Of a DNA stretch of 64,000 nt, positions 34,681 through 47,204 are shown one piece after another. The translations under genes and the position numbers were made by a program. Position 1 is the first letter of the stretch, and each line of letters begins with the position of its first letter. The stretch is from Prinsepia uniflora. Its lineage: Eukaryota > Streptophyta > Magnoliopsida > Rosales > Rosaceae. The stretch lies in contig CM064872.1 of the NCBI GenBank assembly GCA_032719365.1, positions 25,090,140 through 25,154,139 of the forward strand. The letters run 5' to 3'. The notes beneath the pieces were generated by a model. That model was not told the origin of the DNA, made no database searches, and worked only from the letters and a program-made list of their open reading frames with translations.

Positions 34681-37597
34681 TGTCAGGACCCGTCCCAAAT
34701 ATCACCTCGATACTCGGGATGAACCCTGCTCCCGTCTGACAATCACACTTACAACACCAAAAATAAACTTAATACAACTATAAGCATAACCATCAGACGA
34801 AGGAGTAAATATATACAACAGTAAGTCAGAGCATAGTTCTACAAAATGGGCACCAAAAGTCCTACAAGTCTAAGTCCGCAACGGAAGAACGTCGGAAGCC
34901 CTATGCCTCGATATCTGTCTCAACGTTCACCCCAGCGCTATCACCACGACCTGGAGGGAAATTAAAAACAAAAGGTGTGAGTGGACCAAAAGGAATGAAA
35001 GTTTTAAAACCGTTTACCAGCAAATCAAAGTAAGGAAATAAAATCATTTGTTCCCTCCGGTTTAAAACCAGGCATGCTAATGAAGTATTAGAAAAGTCAT
35101 AATATGAAACATCATAAGAAACAGAAACACTATAAAACCAATCATAAGAAACAGATACACTATAAAACATCATAAGAAACCAGAGTATAACCCGATCAAA
35201 CCTGCTGGACCTATCCGAGTCTTTAAACTCAACCAGGCCTCACATATTAATCCGAGTCTTTAAACTCCCGAGTCTTTAAACTCAATAGGCCTATGGGGGT
35301 AATATCGTAATATCCAAGTCTTTAAACTCCCGAGTCTTTAAACTCAATCCGGGCCTGTCCCCCATCAATATCAATCCGGGTCTTTAAACCCATATCCAGA
35401 TCCAGCAAATCCAATCCATATCCAGTATAAAACCAATTCAAAATCCATCGCCAAATCCGAATTCGAAATCCCCGGTTCGAAGCCCTTCCGGCGTTCAGAA
35501 CCGACATTCCGAACCCAAATCCGGAAAAAGATCCATGTTCATAGTAAAACCATAGGAAAATCCCAAAATCATATTCCACGACCTATTTACCATCATCAGA
35601 AAACGTTTTTAGGTTAAATTTCTGAATTATAACATCAAACTCTGAAAACCCGCTTTTCCTCGAAAAACGTGCAAAATCCCGAAAACGTCTCGAAAAACGT
35701 GCAAACATCTCAATCACGTATAATCATCATCAGGACATAAAAACACACCTAGAAATCATAAAACAGTAATTAAAACAGTTTGGCATGCTCGGAAGTAAGA
35801 AAGAGTCCACTCACAGTTTACAACACGTCACTCGCGCTCCGTGCGCTCCTCAACCGTCTCTAGCGTCTCCCGTCCTGTCCAAAGATACCAAATAGGGTCA
35901 CAACAACATCAAGGATACCTTCCCTATTTTCCCCAATTTTTCGGGAATTTAATCATATTTTAATCTGAAACCCTAAACCGTACGGATTCCCGAACCATTC
36001 CGTAACACCGTCCGCTTAACCCGAAAACTGTACCATTGGATTCCTTAGGACATTTAGGGCTAAACTCATGTTGGACGCTTGACCGGATTCCTCCCCACGC
36101 GCCCCCACGCGCCGCCCAAAGTGGCTGCGCGTGGGCCTCACGCGCCTGCTACAGTGTATCTTCAACCTCGAGTCACCCGGTTCAACTGTGTTGAACCGGC
36201 GTGACCGGTTCTCCTCCGTTCCTCTACCATTCTTCCCCATTTCAATTCCATTAGCTTCGTCCAGTCCCCTGCAACCAAACCCAGTCCTAAAATCCAGAAA
36301 TCACGGCCTGAAACCCCTCGTCTTCAACCTCGAAAAACACTGCCCGTGAGCTCTGTTTTCCTTCCCGGCCGTCCACTGCTTCCCCCTTCACGGTGGTGAT
36401 ACCAGCACCTTCCTAGGACCCTACTTAGTCCTACCCAACTCACAGAATTCGTCGATTCATCCCCGAAGTCCACGACTTCAAGTTTGAAGTCACGGCCAAA
36501 AACAGAGTATTGGGTACTCGCCGTCGACTGAGCCCCGCCGTGTACGCCCCCGTCACGGCAGCCATCACAAACCAATCCTAAGACCTCCCTGAACAACACC
36601 CTGACCTCCTAATCCCTCGACTCTAAGCCCAACTCCACGACTCTTCAAATGAAAATCCACAAAAAAAACAGGGCAAAAGCAATTACCTTTCGATTCCGGC
36701 GCCGCCGTGAGAACCGTCACCCACCACGGTGCTCGTGGGACTCCCCTAAACCTCCTGAGTCTCCTAGTGCCTTGAATCCGTCCACCACACAACACAACAG
36801 CCACCACCGTCCACGGCCTCCTCTGTTTCTTCCACTTATCCAACAGTCCACCACGTCGCCTCCGTGCACGGTTGCACCACCAGACCACGATCACCTGCTC
36901 CTCCGTACCTCACTGTCTCTCTCTTGACTCACACTTCACTCTCCCTAGCATCCAAATCGATCACCGCCTCACCCCAATCTTCTCTCTGTTTTCTGTTTCC
37001 TTCGAAATTGTGCACGGTTCAAAAACGAACCAAGTGTGGCCGTGCACACTTTAGACACCTCCAGAAGCCTCTGGCTTCTCACCACGTGTCCACCAGCTAT
37101 AGGCCAGCCCAAAAATATCTGCCACTTGCCCTTATCTGATTGGGCTGAGGGAAAATGACCAAAATGCCCCTCCTGCACAAAATTACCATTTTGCCCTTAG
37201 ACTTTCCAGACCCGTATCTTTTCCGTCCGACGTCCGATGACAGCGTGCCGCCTGTCGTTGAACTCAGGACGTCGAGACCTATCCAACGGTCCTCGGTCTA
37301 CTTGAAAATCACAAATCCTCAAAAAAGTCAACATTTCCTCCATTAACTCAAAATTACGATAACGCCCCCAACCTACCGTACATCATAACTTTTCCTCCGG
37401 TTGTCCGAATCGAACCTGCCGCCTGTCTACGGACTCGTGACGTCCTAACCTACGTCACGGTCAAAGGCTAACACTCATCCAATCGATAGTACAAAAAGTC
37501 AACTTTTTGTTTACTATTCACAAGGGCAAAATCGTCCTTTTTACAAAACTTCACAAAAATTACATTTTTACCCTTCCCGTAGGTACGGGTTGTTACA
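34681..37597 (-). repeat. 5' LTR of the chromovirus
   Basis: This 2917-bp LTR has the same length as its partner (offset 7491 bp). Derived bases relative to the partner are at 35862 (A), 37359 (A) and 37508 (T). Its inverted boxes are at 34977 and 35805. This copy would drive transcription; no clear TATA box was picked out by eye. Confidence 0.95.
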
Positions 37598-37602
37598 CTG
37601 AT
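37598..37602. repeat. Target-site duplication, right copy
   Basis: CTGAT, the partner of 27185-27189. The interrupted host LTR resumes after it. Confidence 0.95.
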
Positions 37603-40232
37603 TCAGCCAATTTGGTGGGTTGGTTAACTTCTTAAGTGACATCTGTCACAATTAGATGTGGATTAGTGGCTAAATGATGATGATGCAAGTATGATGGGCG
37701 GTGAGGATTTAACTTGAGAGAACAAATAAGTCGTGCAGGTATGTGTGTTTGTGAAGAACAAAAACAGAGCAAAGAACCATTCATTCAAATCTCCCTGTCT
37801 GATTGAGCTTTGAGAGGGATAGAAAGATATGAGATTAAAGGAAGAAAAACGAGAAAAATTGAAAGCAAAAGGGATGGAAATTGTGACAGAAAAACCCAGG
37901 AACCTAAGACCCAAACCCTTCAAACTTTCGAAATGAACACAAAATTGAATTTGAATTTCTAGGCTCTGAAACTATAAATTGAGATTGTTTTAAGCTTTCT
38001 GGGATTGCCACGATCAGGACCACCTCAAGAACGAAGGAAATTAATGACCATTTGACTCTGAACGGACTTGGTGACAGAAAAGGAATTCGAGGATTGAGTC
38101 GTGCAATTGAAGGGTTAGAAGGATGAAATTGAGCTTCGAATTACGTTTATATGGATCCTGCGAAGCATCTGAGTGGATCAATTGAACGAATTCGATTGAA
38201 ATTGATGAAGTGCGAAAATGAACAGTATTCAATGTTCTTCACATAATCGAGATTGATTCGACTGGATTGAGGTAAGAGTTGATGTAATTTGGTTTACATA
38301 ACTTAAATTAGGTTTATGAAGATGCAATTAGCTTAATCAATTGAAGAAATTAATTGGAAATGGACAGAATTCCAACCGGGTCAACACGCGGGCTAAAGGA
38401 CCCGTTTTACAGGAATCCGGGTGAAGATGGTAACTGTAGCAGTTACTGTAGTAGGGCATGGGGGCGCGTGAGTGGGAATCCCGAGGTGAGTCCAACATGA
38501 CTTTTATCCTATTTAATGTAACGAACATTTTGGCACTAGTTTCGAGGAAATCGGACATCGTTTCGATACTGTTTCGAGGGTTCGAAGGTTTATGCTACGT
38601 TGAAAATATGTATTTAAATCCCGGAAAAATTGGGGAAAATTATATGAGGTATATTGAGATGTTAGTGACCCTCGATAATGATTTTGGACAGGAATGGTAA
38701 CTTCTGGAAATTACGGAAAAATGTGTAGCTCGGAAAGCGAGCGATATGGACGGTGTGTGAATGGACTTTTATTTTCTACCCTGAATGCATGCATATATGT
38801 TTTAAATTATTTATGATATGATTTGAAATGATTTGGCATGATTGATATTTCCATGTGATTACATGATGATATTGATGGTTTTCGGATTTATGAAATAATC
38901 GGGACTCTGGTTTTATGAACTATGTTTTGGGCTCAAACCCTGTGTTGAAAATGGTTTTGATTTCAAATGCAACTGTTTTTCATGATAATGATATGTTGTG
39001 GATATTAGGGCTTTCGAGGTGGAATATGTTTCCCCCGAAGTGCACCTGGATATTAGGGCTTCCGGTTGAGAATGTGTTTCCCCGAAATGAACCCTAGAGA
39101 TAACGCTCGCCTCCGGGATGGATGTGTGTACCCCGGAGAGGTCAAGTAGCATGGTCTGTTGTCGTACAGCTGAGGGAGGCTTGACTCAGATTAGATGTGC
39201 TGGATTATATGGAGATCGGTCGGTGATGTATTCGCGACGATCTGGATTGCCGGCTGGTGATGTGTTCACAGAGGCGGATGCTCGGATTTTGAGCAGTCCT
39301 TGAGCCTATTGATTTGCATGCATTGCAGGGATAGCGTGACTATATGAGATTGGATATGAGACTGGATATGGAAATGAGTCCCATGGTTTTATTTAGATTT
39401 GTGATTTATAAATGTTTGTACCCAGATTTAGTTTACCCATGATTTATGATATGCATGCATGTTTGCGAAACTGGAGGGTAGGAATGTATTTTGATAAATG
39501 TATTTCTAAAACTTTGTTTTGTCCACTCACACCTTTTGAGTTTTTATTGACCCTCTAGGTCGTGGCGTGATGATCGAGGCTGATCGGGAGGTGGAGGCAT
39601 GAGTGGGCACAGGTACGGTTATCCCTTGTTTGGCAAGTGCTGAGGGCAAATTCGGAACTTCAGTTGACTTGTTAGACGGGAGCAGGACTAGGCACGGTTA
39701 TCTATGTCCTTCTGGGCGAACGAATCACCTAAATCGGAGTTGAAATGAAGAAGTTATAAAGGAAAGAAGATTACATAGGAATTCGGTGGCCATCCACCGA
39801 AATGGGCATCAGAGGAGTCCCTTTGCGCATTCCTATGGCGTGGCCCCAATAGGTAAATGCCTACCGAACCACCTTCCTGAAGTAGTCCTTTCGGAATTGG
39901 TGCGCTGCCACCGAAATCCACAAACTGAAGCCCTGGCATGTTGACCAAGGGTTGACCGCGCCTTTGACCTTCCTATTTCAGTGGCTGACCACCGAAAATG
40001 ATCCCTGATGCTTTAATTCCGAGTTTTGGACTATTTTAGGTTAATTTCAAATGCATGTCACACCTAATCTCCATATTGTATAAGGATTTTAATCCTACTT
40101 CCTTTTCTATTATTATTTTCAGTCCCTTTACTTGTAGGAAAGGTTTTTAATTATAATTCTTAATGATTTAGGAAGCCTTTTCCTTATAGAATTCAATTGT
40201 AAACTTCTATTTGTAGGAGGATTAATTATTCT

Positions 40233-40245
40233 CTTATAAATAGAG
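40233..40245 (+). promoter_or_regulatory. LTR TATA box
   Basis: CTTATAAATAGAG is identical to the TATA region at 8952-8964 in the related LTR. It lies about 1.05 kb before the LTR end. Confidence 0.6.
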
Positions 40246-41288
40246 GTATTAGGGTTTATGAAGGCATACTGAAATTTACCTCTTGAAGGTCCCCAAAACT
40301 CTGCCAAAGTTTATGCTTAAAAGTTCTCCAATTAATGTTCTTAGTTTAGAGTTTTGTAATCTTAATTCAAACACTCTTTTCAATTCATGCATCTTCAAAT
40401 TCAGCACGTCTACCTTGAGGGAGTTTTCCTTCATCTCTTTTATTCATTGTTCTTTTATTATTTATTACTTTACTTATGTTTATGCATCTTTCTTTTATGT
40501 CTTTGCTTAATTCAATAATGTTTCAGTAGTGTAATTAGGGCTAGGGGTACTTGAAGCCTTAGCCATGTTAGTTCGTACTTAGATTTCTGGCTCTTGATTA
40601 TGATTGTTATGCATGCCTAGATTTGTTGGATTACTACGCTTCGTAAACTCAATTTATACTTATAAGCTTAGCTACCTTATTTTTGTATAATTGTCGATGT
40701 AATTTCTTGACGGATCACCTCGTTGTTTTTGCATCACCCTGCAATTTGTAGCATCACGTGTAAGAGGTGAAATATTATTTGTAATCTAAACTCATGACAT
40801 TCTAGCATTGCACATCACTTTCTAGGATTAGTGTAGTGTCATCAAATCTTCTTTGCGTTTAATGCATTATCATGCACTATCAATAATAGATGTTTAAGGG
40901 CGGCACATCATACTTAAACATCCAATCTAAGAGAAGATAATAGACCCCTGCACGGACACTTAATTCAGAAACATGCATAGTAATATAATCAAGGAAATCT
41001 AACAGAACTATAATTGGTAACGGGGGATAGTTACCCTAGCTCGACTTAGTTAGTTAATATTAATTAATTCACTTTCATTCCCAACGACATAAACCCCTCA
41101 TTTGTTCTTTAATTAGTTCACTTAGTCAATTGGATCAAATCATTGGATATCATTGAGCAAGTCCTCGTGGGATCGACCTTTGCTTGCATCTATACAATCT
41201 ACACGTCTTGTGCGCTTTCAAAGTTTATTACACGAAGAGGTTTTGCCTAGTACATCTGATGTGCTTGGTAAAATCTCTATCAAATTTT

Positions 41289-41306
41289 TGGCGACGTTAC
41301 CGAGGA
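41289..41306 (+). other. Primer-binding site, tRNA-Asp type
   Basis: TGGCGACGTTACCGAGGA differs at three positions from TGGCGCCGTTGCCGGGGA, the known site complementary to plant tRNA-Asp. It lies six bases after the LTR end at 41282. Confidence 0.65.
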
Positions 41307-41359
41307 CTTGTTCCTCAACGTGTATCCATTTTATTTAATTCCTTTAACTTGTGATTTTT

Positions 41360-41428
41360 CTTTTTGTTTTGTATATAACTTTTTGGTTTTCTTTTTGTTT
41401 TGTATATAAATTTTTGGTTTTCTTTTTG
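41360..41428 (+). repeat. 31-bp T-rich tandem repeat
   Basis: Two full units and part of a third, starting CTTTTTGTTTTGTATATAA at 41360 and 41391. They lie between the priming site and the ATG. Confidence 0.8.
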
Positions 41429-41445
41429 TTACGTGCCTAGGTACC

Positions 41446-42300
41446 ATGGAGCTGTGGAATGCTAATTACTATCCTCAAGGTTGGGCCTACGAGCCTTATG
41501 CACACATTCCTTCGGTTCCAAGTAATCAAGGGGGATGGGCATACCTCCAAGATTGCATGTACATGCCTGAGCCGTGCAATCAGCCCTATATGGAGCCATA
41601 CCACCACAGATGGAATGAACCAGCACCCTACACTTGCACTCATCCTCCTTTGTATCCTACGCCTGCCCGACCTCAAAGAACACCCTGGAATGCACTAACT
41701 GATGCCCGACCTCAAAGAACACTCCTGGAAGCCCTCTTAGAGGACAAAGAACTAGCGCACCTTCGACTGAAACTTCTTTGGGAACTCGGTTGTGATGCTG
41801 AGGATAATGAAGTGTATGTCCCCTTACCACCCACAGATAGCACCAATGAATGCACCTCGGGCCATGCTCTTGATGTTCATGAAACAGAACCAAACCCGCA
41901 AGCATTGGACCAAGTTTTGGCCGAGGTCCCTGAAATTCCAGCACCGATCCTTGAGGTCCCTGAAATTCCAGAACCTATCCTTGAGGTCCCTGAAATTCCA
42001 GCACCTTTCCTTGCTACTTCAACTCCTCAAGTACCTTTCTCCGAGGCCCCTGAACCTCTAGAAACCCCACGGTCATGTCCCCTCCCAAACCCCATGGTTG
42101 CCTCATCAAAGGACCTAGTCCTTATCCATGGCACACCCACGGATGCAACCCTTCAGCACACCATTCCAGCACCTGCGGGTTTGGGCAGGAATCTCTACCA
42201 GTCCACTCACACATCCTTGTGCGCTTGCAAATTTTATTACACTCAGAGGGCTTGCCTAGTACATCTGTTGTGCTTGGTAAAATCTCTATCAGTCCACTAA
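41446..42300 (+). CDS. Unknown proline-rich 284-aa frame in an LTR element
   Basis: It starts at an ATG in a good context (ACCATGG) about 140 bp after the priming site. The N-terminus is rich in Tyr, Trp and Pro, the middle has a short Leu-rich stretch (about residues 89-114), and residues 160-189 are three 10-residue repeats with the core VPEIP. No zinc knuckle, capsid, protease or other domain is recognised. The last ~30 residues read through the duplicated LTR end, so the natural C-terminus may be lost. Its position is that of gag, but the function is not inferable. It may not be expressed. Confidence 0.45.
   Translation: MELWNANYYPQGWAYEPYAHIPSVPSNQGGWAYLQDCMYMPEPCNQPYMEPYHHRWNEPAPYTCTHPPLYPTPARPQRTPWNALTDARPQRTLLEALLEDKELAHLRLKLLWELGCDAEDNEVYVPLPPTDSTNECTSGHALDVHETEPNPQALDQVLAEVPEIPAPILEVPEIPEPILEVPEIPAPFLATSTPQVPFSEAPEPLETPRSCPLPNPMVASSKDLVLIHGTPTDATLQHTIPAPAGLGRNLYQSTHTSLCACKFYYTQRACLVHLLCLVKSLSVH
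41923..42012 (+). repeat. 30-bp tandem repeat, three copies
   Basis: Three in-frame units start GAGGTCCCTGAAATTCCAG at 41923, 41953 and 41983 and differ at one to three bases. They encode the ten-residue repeat of the 284-aa frame. Confidence 0.9.
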
Positions 42301-43765
42301 CACACCTCTGAATTATCAAATTCACCTTTTCATGCACTTCCGTAATTCCTGGGAATCTCAAAACCTATCAAAATTCACATCCAAAGGTCACAAACCATTC
42401 CACATCATTTCTATTTTAATACCAAAAAATTTTCGGATTTTTAAACGGATTTAAAACAAACCCTAAATTTTTTGAGATTTTAAAATGGATTTAAAACGAA
42501 CCCTAAACCTTTGAATACCTAAAACTACCCCGAAACGGAATTCGATTGACTCGAAACCTGTGCCAAAATGTCCATTTCATTGAAAGGATGAAAACACATG
42601 TTGGTCACACCTCGAAAATCCTTCTCACGGGCCCCCATGCACCACCCAAACTGGCTGCGTGTACGAGACACGCGCTACCACAGTGCAAAGAACTATTCAT
42701 CATCCTTGTTACCTAACTTCCCCTATTTTCAGGTCGCCCGATCAGGCCAGAAATCGCTTATCTCTTCACCAATTTCACTTCGGTTTCCTCCAATACTTTC
42801 AACTCTAACCCAGGAAGGGATCTACATGTACAAAAACAAACAACTTACCTCTAAACTCAATGTTCAACTGGATCATGGGCGGCCACCAACGGCCTCTCTG
42901 CCTGGGCTATTCCAGCTCACTATTCAGGTGATACCAACTTCCAAAATTATGTCTTACGAGCTTGTTAGGGTCGTAGGGACTAGTGGATGGTGATAGCAAG
43001 CTTGTTACCAAGTTCCCCATTGAAAACATGGTTGTGCCACTCAAAACCATAAAAGTCCTGTCGGGTTTCATGGTAGTTTGTGGGTCTGAACCCAGTTCTC
43101 ACCCTCCTTGTTTTCTCTTTCTTCCTCTCTCATTTCCTCTCATCTTCCTCTTGATCCTTCTTCTCTCTTTCTCTCTTCGGTTTTCCTTTGTTTTTTCTTC
43201 TTTGCCACCACTACATAACACACACTTATACACATACACAAACACACCAGCACACAATTCAGTGCACAAGAATTAAAGGGATAAGAGACAGTTCTTACAC
43301 TCCAATTCAGCCACAAAACATATCTCATAAGTTCAATTACCAAAATACCCTTCCATACCAAATTACCATATTGTCCCTACAAAAACCTAGATCGAGAATA
43401 GAACCAACCAAAATCCATTTCCAGCATGCTGACTGCAGACGTAATCGGGAGTCCGAGACCTTCCTAGCTATGTTTTCAGAATCGCCAAAAACCATCCAGG
43501 TCAAAAAGTCAACATTTTGACTTTAACCCAGAAAATTCAACTCTTTAACTTAGGGGCAAAACAGTCAATTTTGTCCAACCATTTCTCAATTTTGGTGTGC
43601 CGTTTGTCTACGAACTCAGGATCTTGAGACCATAGTAATGGTTTTTCGAAACCCTCAAACGCCATCCCAAACAAAAAGTCAACATTTTGAATTTTCCAAG
43701 GGCAAAATTGTCCTTTTCTCCTTAAATTTTCAAATTCGTGTTTCCTCGAGATCCGGGTCGTTACA
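42292..43765 (-). repeat. Reverse LTR fragment
   Basis: On the minus strand it starts TGTAACGACCCGGATCTCG at 43765. W-box cores AAAAGTCAAC lie at 43504 and 43674 (170 bp apart), a GCGC block at about 42655, and GTCCACTAAC at 42292 where it is cut by the neighbouring element. C/T-rich and AC-rich runs (43110-43260) explain the low-complexity frames there. Confidence 0.7.
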
Positions 43766-46049
43766 ACGAGTGTCATGGCACGAGAATCAAAGACAATGAA
43801 GAGGTGGCATCGAGCCTCTCGATGAATAGCTCAAGGTTTCTAGGCACGATTTGAGCTTAATTATTACACCATTTGATTCTCTATCAAGTGCAGATATTTT
43901 CGGATGGATTGCACATAAAAATTGATGACGTTTAGAATGAGAGCAAAATTGGCACTGCTTCACCGGAATTCAAAGAATTGGTGTAGTTCAAACGCCTACA
44001 GGTAGTCTTAGACCATGATTCTTTTAGAATTGGATTCCTTGAGTTGAGTAGTTGATTTTTAATGTGTTACATGTGTTTATTTGGTGGAGGATTGAACGCA
44101 GAGGAGCAGGATAGAAACTAGAATTTCACAATGCTCATCGAGGGTCTCCAACCGATTTCAAATGCTTCTATTTCAAATCGAGCTTTAGTATGTAGTTTTA
44201 ATAGGTAGTTTTCTAAACTCCAAAGAATTCTTCGAGTTTTTTGGTGAAATCATGGTCGAAATTGGAGTGCAGGATGAACTCCAGTGAGTTTTCCAGAATC
44301 CAACTACCATCAATGATAGCGGTCCGGTCACCTTTTACGGAAAGAATCTAGTGAACTAGTTTGAAGCTGATGCTGACATAAAAGTCAAGTCAGCAATTGA
44401 GTTAGCTAACACTTATTGCCATGTGGTGCCACGAGGAGCCACGTGGCAAGTAATTAGATGCCTAGTCAGGTATTAGTTAACTGTTAAGTCAATGAACGCT
44501 GTAAAAAATTGACAGGATATGGTAACAGAATTACATGCTAATAATGTCCTAACATAACCTTAATGTCATTAAAGTGGATGGAATATTTTGATTCAATTAG
44601 GTTTACTAGAATATTCTGTCAGAGCAATTTGCTGTCACTCAGTAGGCACGTAAGCACATGTGGCAGTGAGTGATCAGAGTGTGGCGGTCTGTGAGGCCAC
44701 TTTTCGATCATCGGCCAGCGCGTGGGGCCATTTTCCTACCTACAAAAGTGTAAGGGCTTAGTTTTGGGTCATTTTGGATCGTCTAAACTTGTTTTTTAGT
44801 CCGTTTTGAGTTGTTTTACTTCCATTTCAACCAACCCAATAGAGGTTTCTTTTAGTGTTTACTTCAGAGGTCGTCAATGACCTTTGTGGTTGATCTCGTT
44901 TAGGGTTGCAACGACCTAGAGTTTGTGTTGCCTTGACATGTTGGGTGATTTCAAATCCCAGTCTAGTTAGTAAGTGGACCACTTTCTCAAACTTTTTTTT
45001 ATACTTACACTTTCACTTGCAAGTTTTCTATATTTATATCATTGCAAGCATGACTAGCTATACTTTAATCTTGAACATGATTTGTCGACTATATTAACCA
45101 TATTTCTATATTGTTTGACTATGTTAATCTCATTTCTAATAGTATTTGTTTGACTGTGTTAGTTATGTTCCCGAGCATGCTTTGTTTGATATTGATAGTG
45201 AAAAGTGATAGACGTCCTTGAGACGAATAATTTGAGATATGATTTATGAGTCCAAATTGTAGTTGTATACCCAACTAGGAATCACAGATATCTCAAGTAC
45301 ACATATGTTGGCCACAGACTAACCTCCACGTGATTGATCACCTACATTTGCTTAAATACTAGTTAAATAGTACCAACTTGTCCCCATGCTCTAGGGAACA
45401 TGAGGTGACAGTGCTTAACACCCAAATTTCACGTGCTCAAGGTACACAGGCGAATCATAGATACCTAATCTATCATGTGCACATGACTCGAGCGACTCAA
45501 TAGTAATTAGTGGCTTATACAGTCTATACTTATGCTTCAGGATTTGTTTTTGAGACTTCATATTATTTTTTTATTATTTCTCATAAAACTTACATTATTA
45601 CCAATATGGTAACTTTTAAGTTTCTTTTCAAAACCAACAGATTAAAGAATATTTTCAACTTATTGTTTTACATTGAAATAACATGTAAGGTCCACTTACC
45701 CTTCATTTGTTTTGTACCTCTCAGGTCTTGGAGGTACTTCATGCATTTTGGGGAAGTTCTTAGTTGTTGTTTTGACATTCACACCGATCGTTTGGGTGTG
45801 ACCCATCGAAAATCGGGGTAACTCAGGTAGTTGCTTAAACTATATGATCAACAAGAAGTGCACTATACTTTGTACTTCTGTTGTTACGGTGAATTGTTAA
45901 TTTGTTTTTACTAATTACTTTTTCACACGACCTCACAAAATACCTCGTTTTCAATTTTTGTCTTTCGTTATTTGGACATTATGGTTCAATTGTCGATCAC
46001 CATACCTCAAATTTGGTGTCCACTTGGACTTTCCATATTGGGGTGTGTC
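43766..46049 (+). repeat. Old, divergent LTR-like sequence
   Basis: No gene is seen. The layout follows the other LTRs: an ACGTGGC-type cluster near 44430, GTAAGTGGAC at 44970, GTCCACTTAC at 45690, then 'cctctcaggtcttgg' (compare 'cccttcaggtcgtgg' elsewhere) and a possible end at GGGGTGTGTCA (46049). ATGCATGC is absent. The start is not defined. Confidence 0.45.
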
Positions 46050-46727
46050 ATATATCTCCTAACATAAAAGACTAAAATAGTCATATCGCATGGCAAGTGG
46101 CAACTCTTCAAGATTTTGGTTACGCTTTCGAAGCTCATCTACTCTTTCCTCTTGCTCCTTTTTATTGAAAATGTGATTTTTTTTTTTTCTTAAAATTTTC
46201 ATAAATTTTGTAACTCCTCATTGCAGGTGCCTTTTACAATTCACATTTTATAAGTTTGCATTCATCTCCTTTTTTATGCATTTATTCTTTTGACCAATTA
46301 TAAAAATCGAAATCAACAACTAATATTATCAGTTTAATATGGTATTCCGACTAACTTAATTAATTTTCTTTACAAATCATGTATGCTTATTATAATCCCC
46401 ATCTTTTATATCATAGTTTCACTGTTTTCAATCATATCGAACACAAATTGGTGCTCAAAAAACAGAGTTCATTTTGTAGCTTAAGCCCAATTTTAAGTGT
46501 ATAAGCCATCAGCTTTAAATCTCAATTAACAATTTTAAGCTCATGAACCTTTGGCAATAACATCTGATGCAATCATACAAAGCAAACTTAAAATACATAA
46601 TAAATGCAAGTAAATAAACACTTTTTTTTTTTAAGTACGTTGTGCCCAACAAATATTTATTTGTGCATAACCACCCCTAGATGATCAACCGCAATATATA
46701 AGAAGCTAGCTAGGTTTGATCTTTCAT
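46050..46727. other. Intergenic, 3' flank of the DUF538 gene
   Basis: A/T-rich single-copy-looking sequence with no coding frame. A polyadenylation signal candidate for the minus-strand gene lies at about 46660 (AATAAA on the minus strand), about 65 bp past its stop. Confidence 0.4.
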
Positions 46728-47204
46728 TCATTCCTGAACCTTCTCCAAATACTTGTGCTGCTCTTCCTCGGTCATGAAAGCTGTGATTGGAAAAGACTTT
46801 CCTATGCCCATGGGTGTCTTGAAAACAATCTTCTTCCTTTCTGGGTCCTCAATGCTCATTTCAGAAATAGGCACCCAAAGAAAAACCTGCTTGCTCTTAA
46901 TCCCAGTCATCCTCTTCATCCTCAACTTCTCCACGTATCCAGTGACCTCAGTTGCGTAGCTGACACGTGTATTGGAGCCAACAAAGAAGTGCTCGTAAGG
47001 CTGCTTTTGCTTCATCCACACAAACCCCGTTTCCCTAACCCTTCCACACTCCACAAGGTCCTGCAGGGGAAGGACACCCTTGGGAAAACCTAGCTCTTCC
47101 AACAGCTCAATGGACTGCCGGTAGCAAGCTTCGGGCCCGTAAACGATCTCGGCACCGGCACGCTGCTTGTCTTGGAGCTGCTTCGTGGAGGTGGTAGTAG
47201 CCAT
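46728..47204 (-). CDS. DUF538 family protein (SVB-like)
   Basis: This intronless gene encodes 158 aa. The ATG at 47204 is the only one near the start of the frame. DUF538 fills about residues 17-140. Visible family marks are the YGPEAC start of the domain, the LLEELGFPKGVLPLQDL stretch, the GFVWMKQK motif, VSYATEVTGYVE and the TPMGIGKSFPI end. There is no signal peptide or membrane helix. DUF538 proteins are plant-specific. The best-known member in Arabidopsis, SVB, affects trichome size and branching, but the biochemical role is not established. Length and single exon fit the family. A TATA box lies about 115 bp upstream. This is the clearest host gene in the window. Confidence 0.9.
   Translation of the reverse strand: MATTTSTKQLQDKQRAGAEIVYGPEACYRQSIELLEELGFPKGVLPLQDLVECGRVRETGFVWMKQKQPYEHFFVGSNTRVSYATEVTGYVEKLRMKRMTGIKSKQVFLWVPISEMSIEDPERKKIVFKTPMGIGKSFPITAFMTEEEQHKYLEKVQE

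Larger units (their letters stand above)
27190..37597 (-). mobile_element. Full-length Ty3/gypsy chromovirus (Tekay/Del-like)
   Basis: This 10,408-bp element has two 2917-bp LTRs, the perfect TSD CTGAT (27185-27189 and 37598-37602), a tRNA-iMet primer-binding site beside the right-hand LTR, a polypurine tract beside the left-hand LTR and one unbroken gag-pol frame. Transcription would run leftwards. A direct read-through found only six differences between the LTRs (about 0.2%), which indicates a recent insertion. The order protease, RT, RNase H, integrase, chromodomain defines a chromovirus. Placement in Tekay/Del is from remembered sequence character, not a tree. It lies inside a forward LTR. 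Confidence 0.9.
26718..39715 (+). mobile_element. Forward LTR split by the chromovirus
   Basis: The LTR starts TGTAACGACCCGG at 26718, is interrupted at 27189 and resumes at 37603. It has GTTTACTTTT (26800) and GTTGACTTTT (26972), a GGCGCGTG block near 38465, GTGAATGGAC (38757), ATGCATGC (38785 and 39449), GTCCACTCAC (39521) and an end section matching 1250-1400. The last ~20 bp are missing at the junction near 39715. Excluding the insert it is about 2.6 kb. Confidence 0.75.
39716..42291 (+). mobile_element. LTR element with tRNA-Asp-type priming site (rearranged)
   Basis: A forward LTR of at least 1.5 kb ends TCTCTATCA at 41282, followed by a priming site, about 0.9 kb of interior with one long frame, and an 85-bp stretch (about 42207-42291) repeating the LTR's last 85 bp. 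The 5' start of the LTR was not located; a forward Ty3 LTR is broken at the same point. The priming site type is that of Athila/Tat-group elements, but no gag-pol domain remains, so it is a non-autonomous or deleted derivative. Confidence 0.55.

Noticed and set aside
43188..43520. 110-aa forward frame
   Set aside because: It comes from a CT/CA-rich low-complexity tract inside a reverse LTR.
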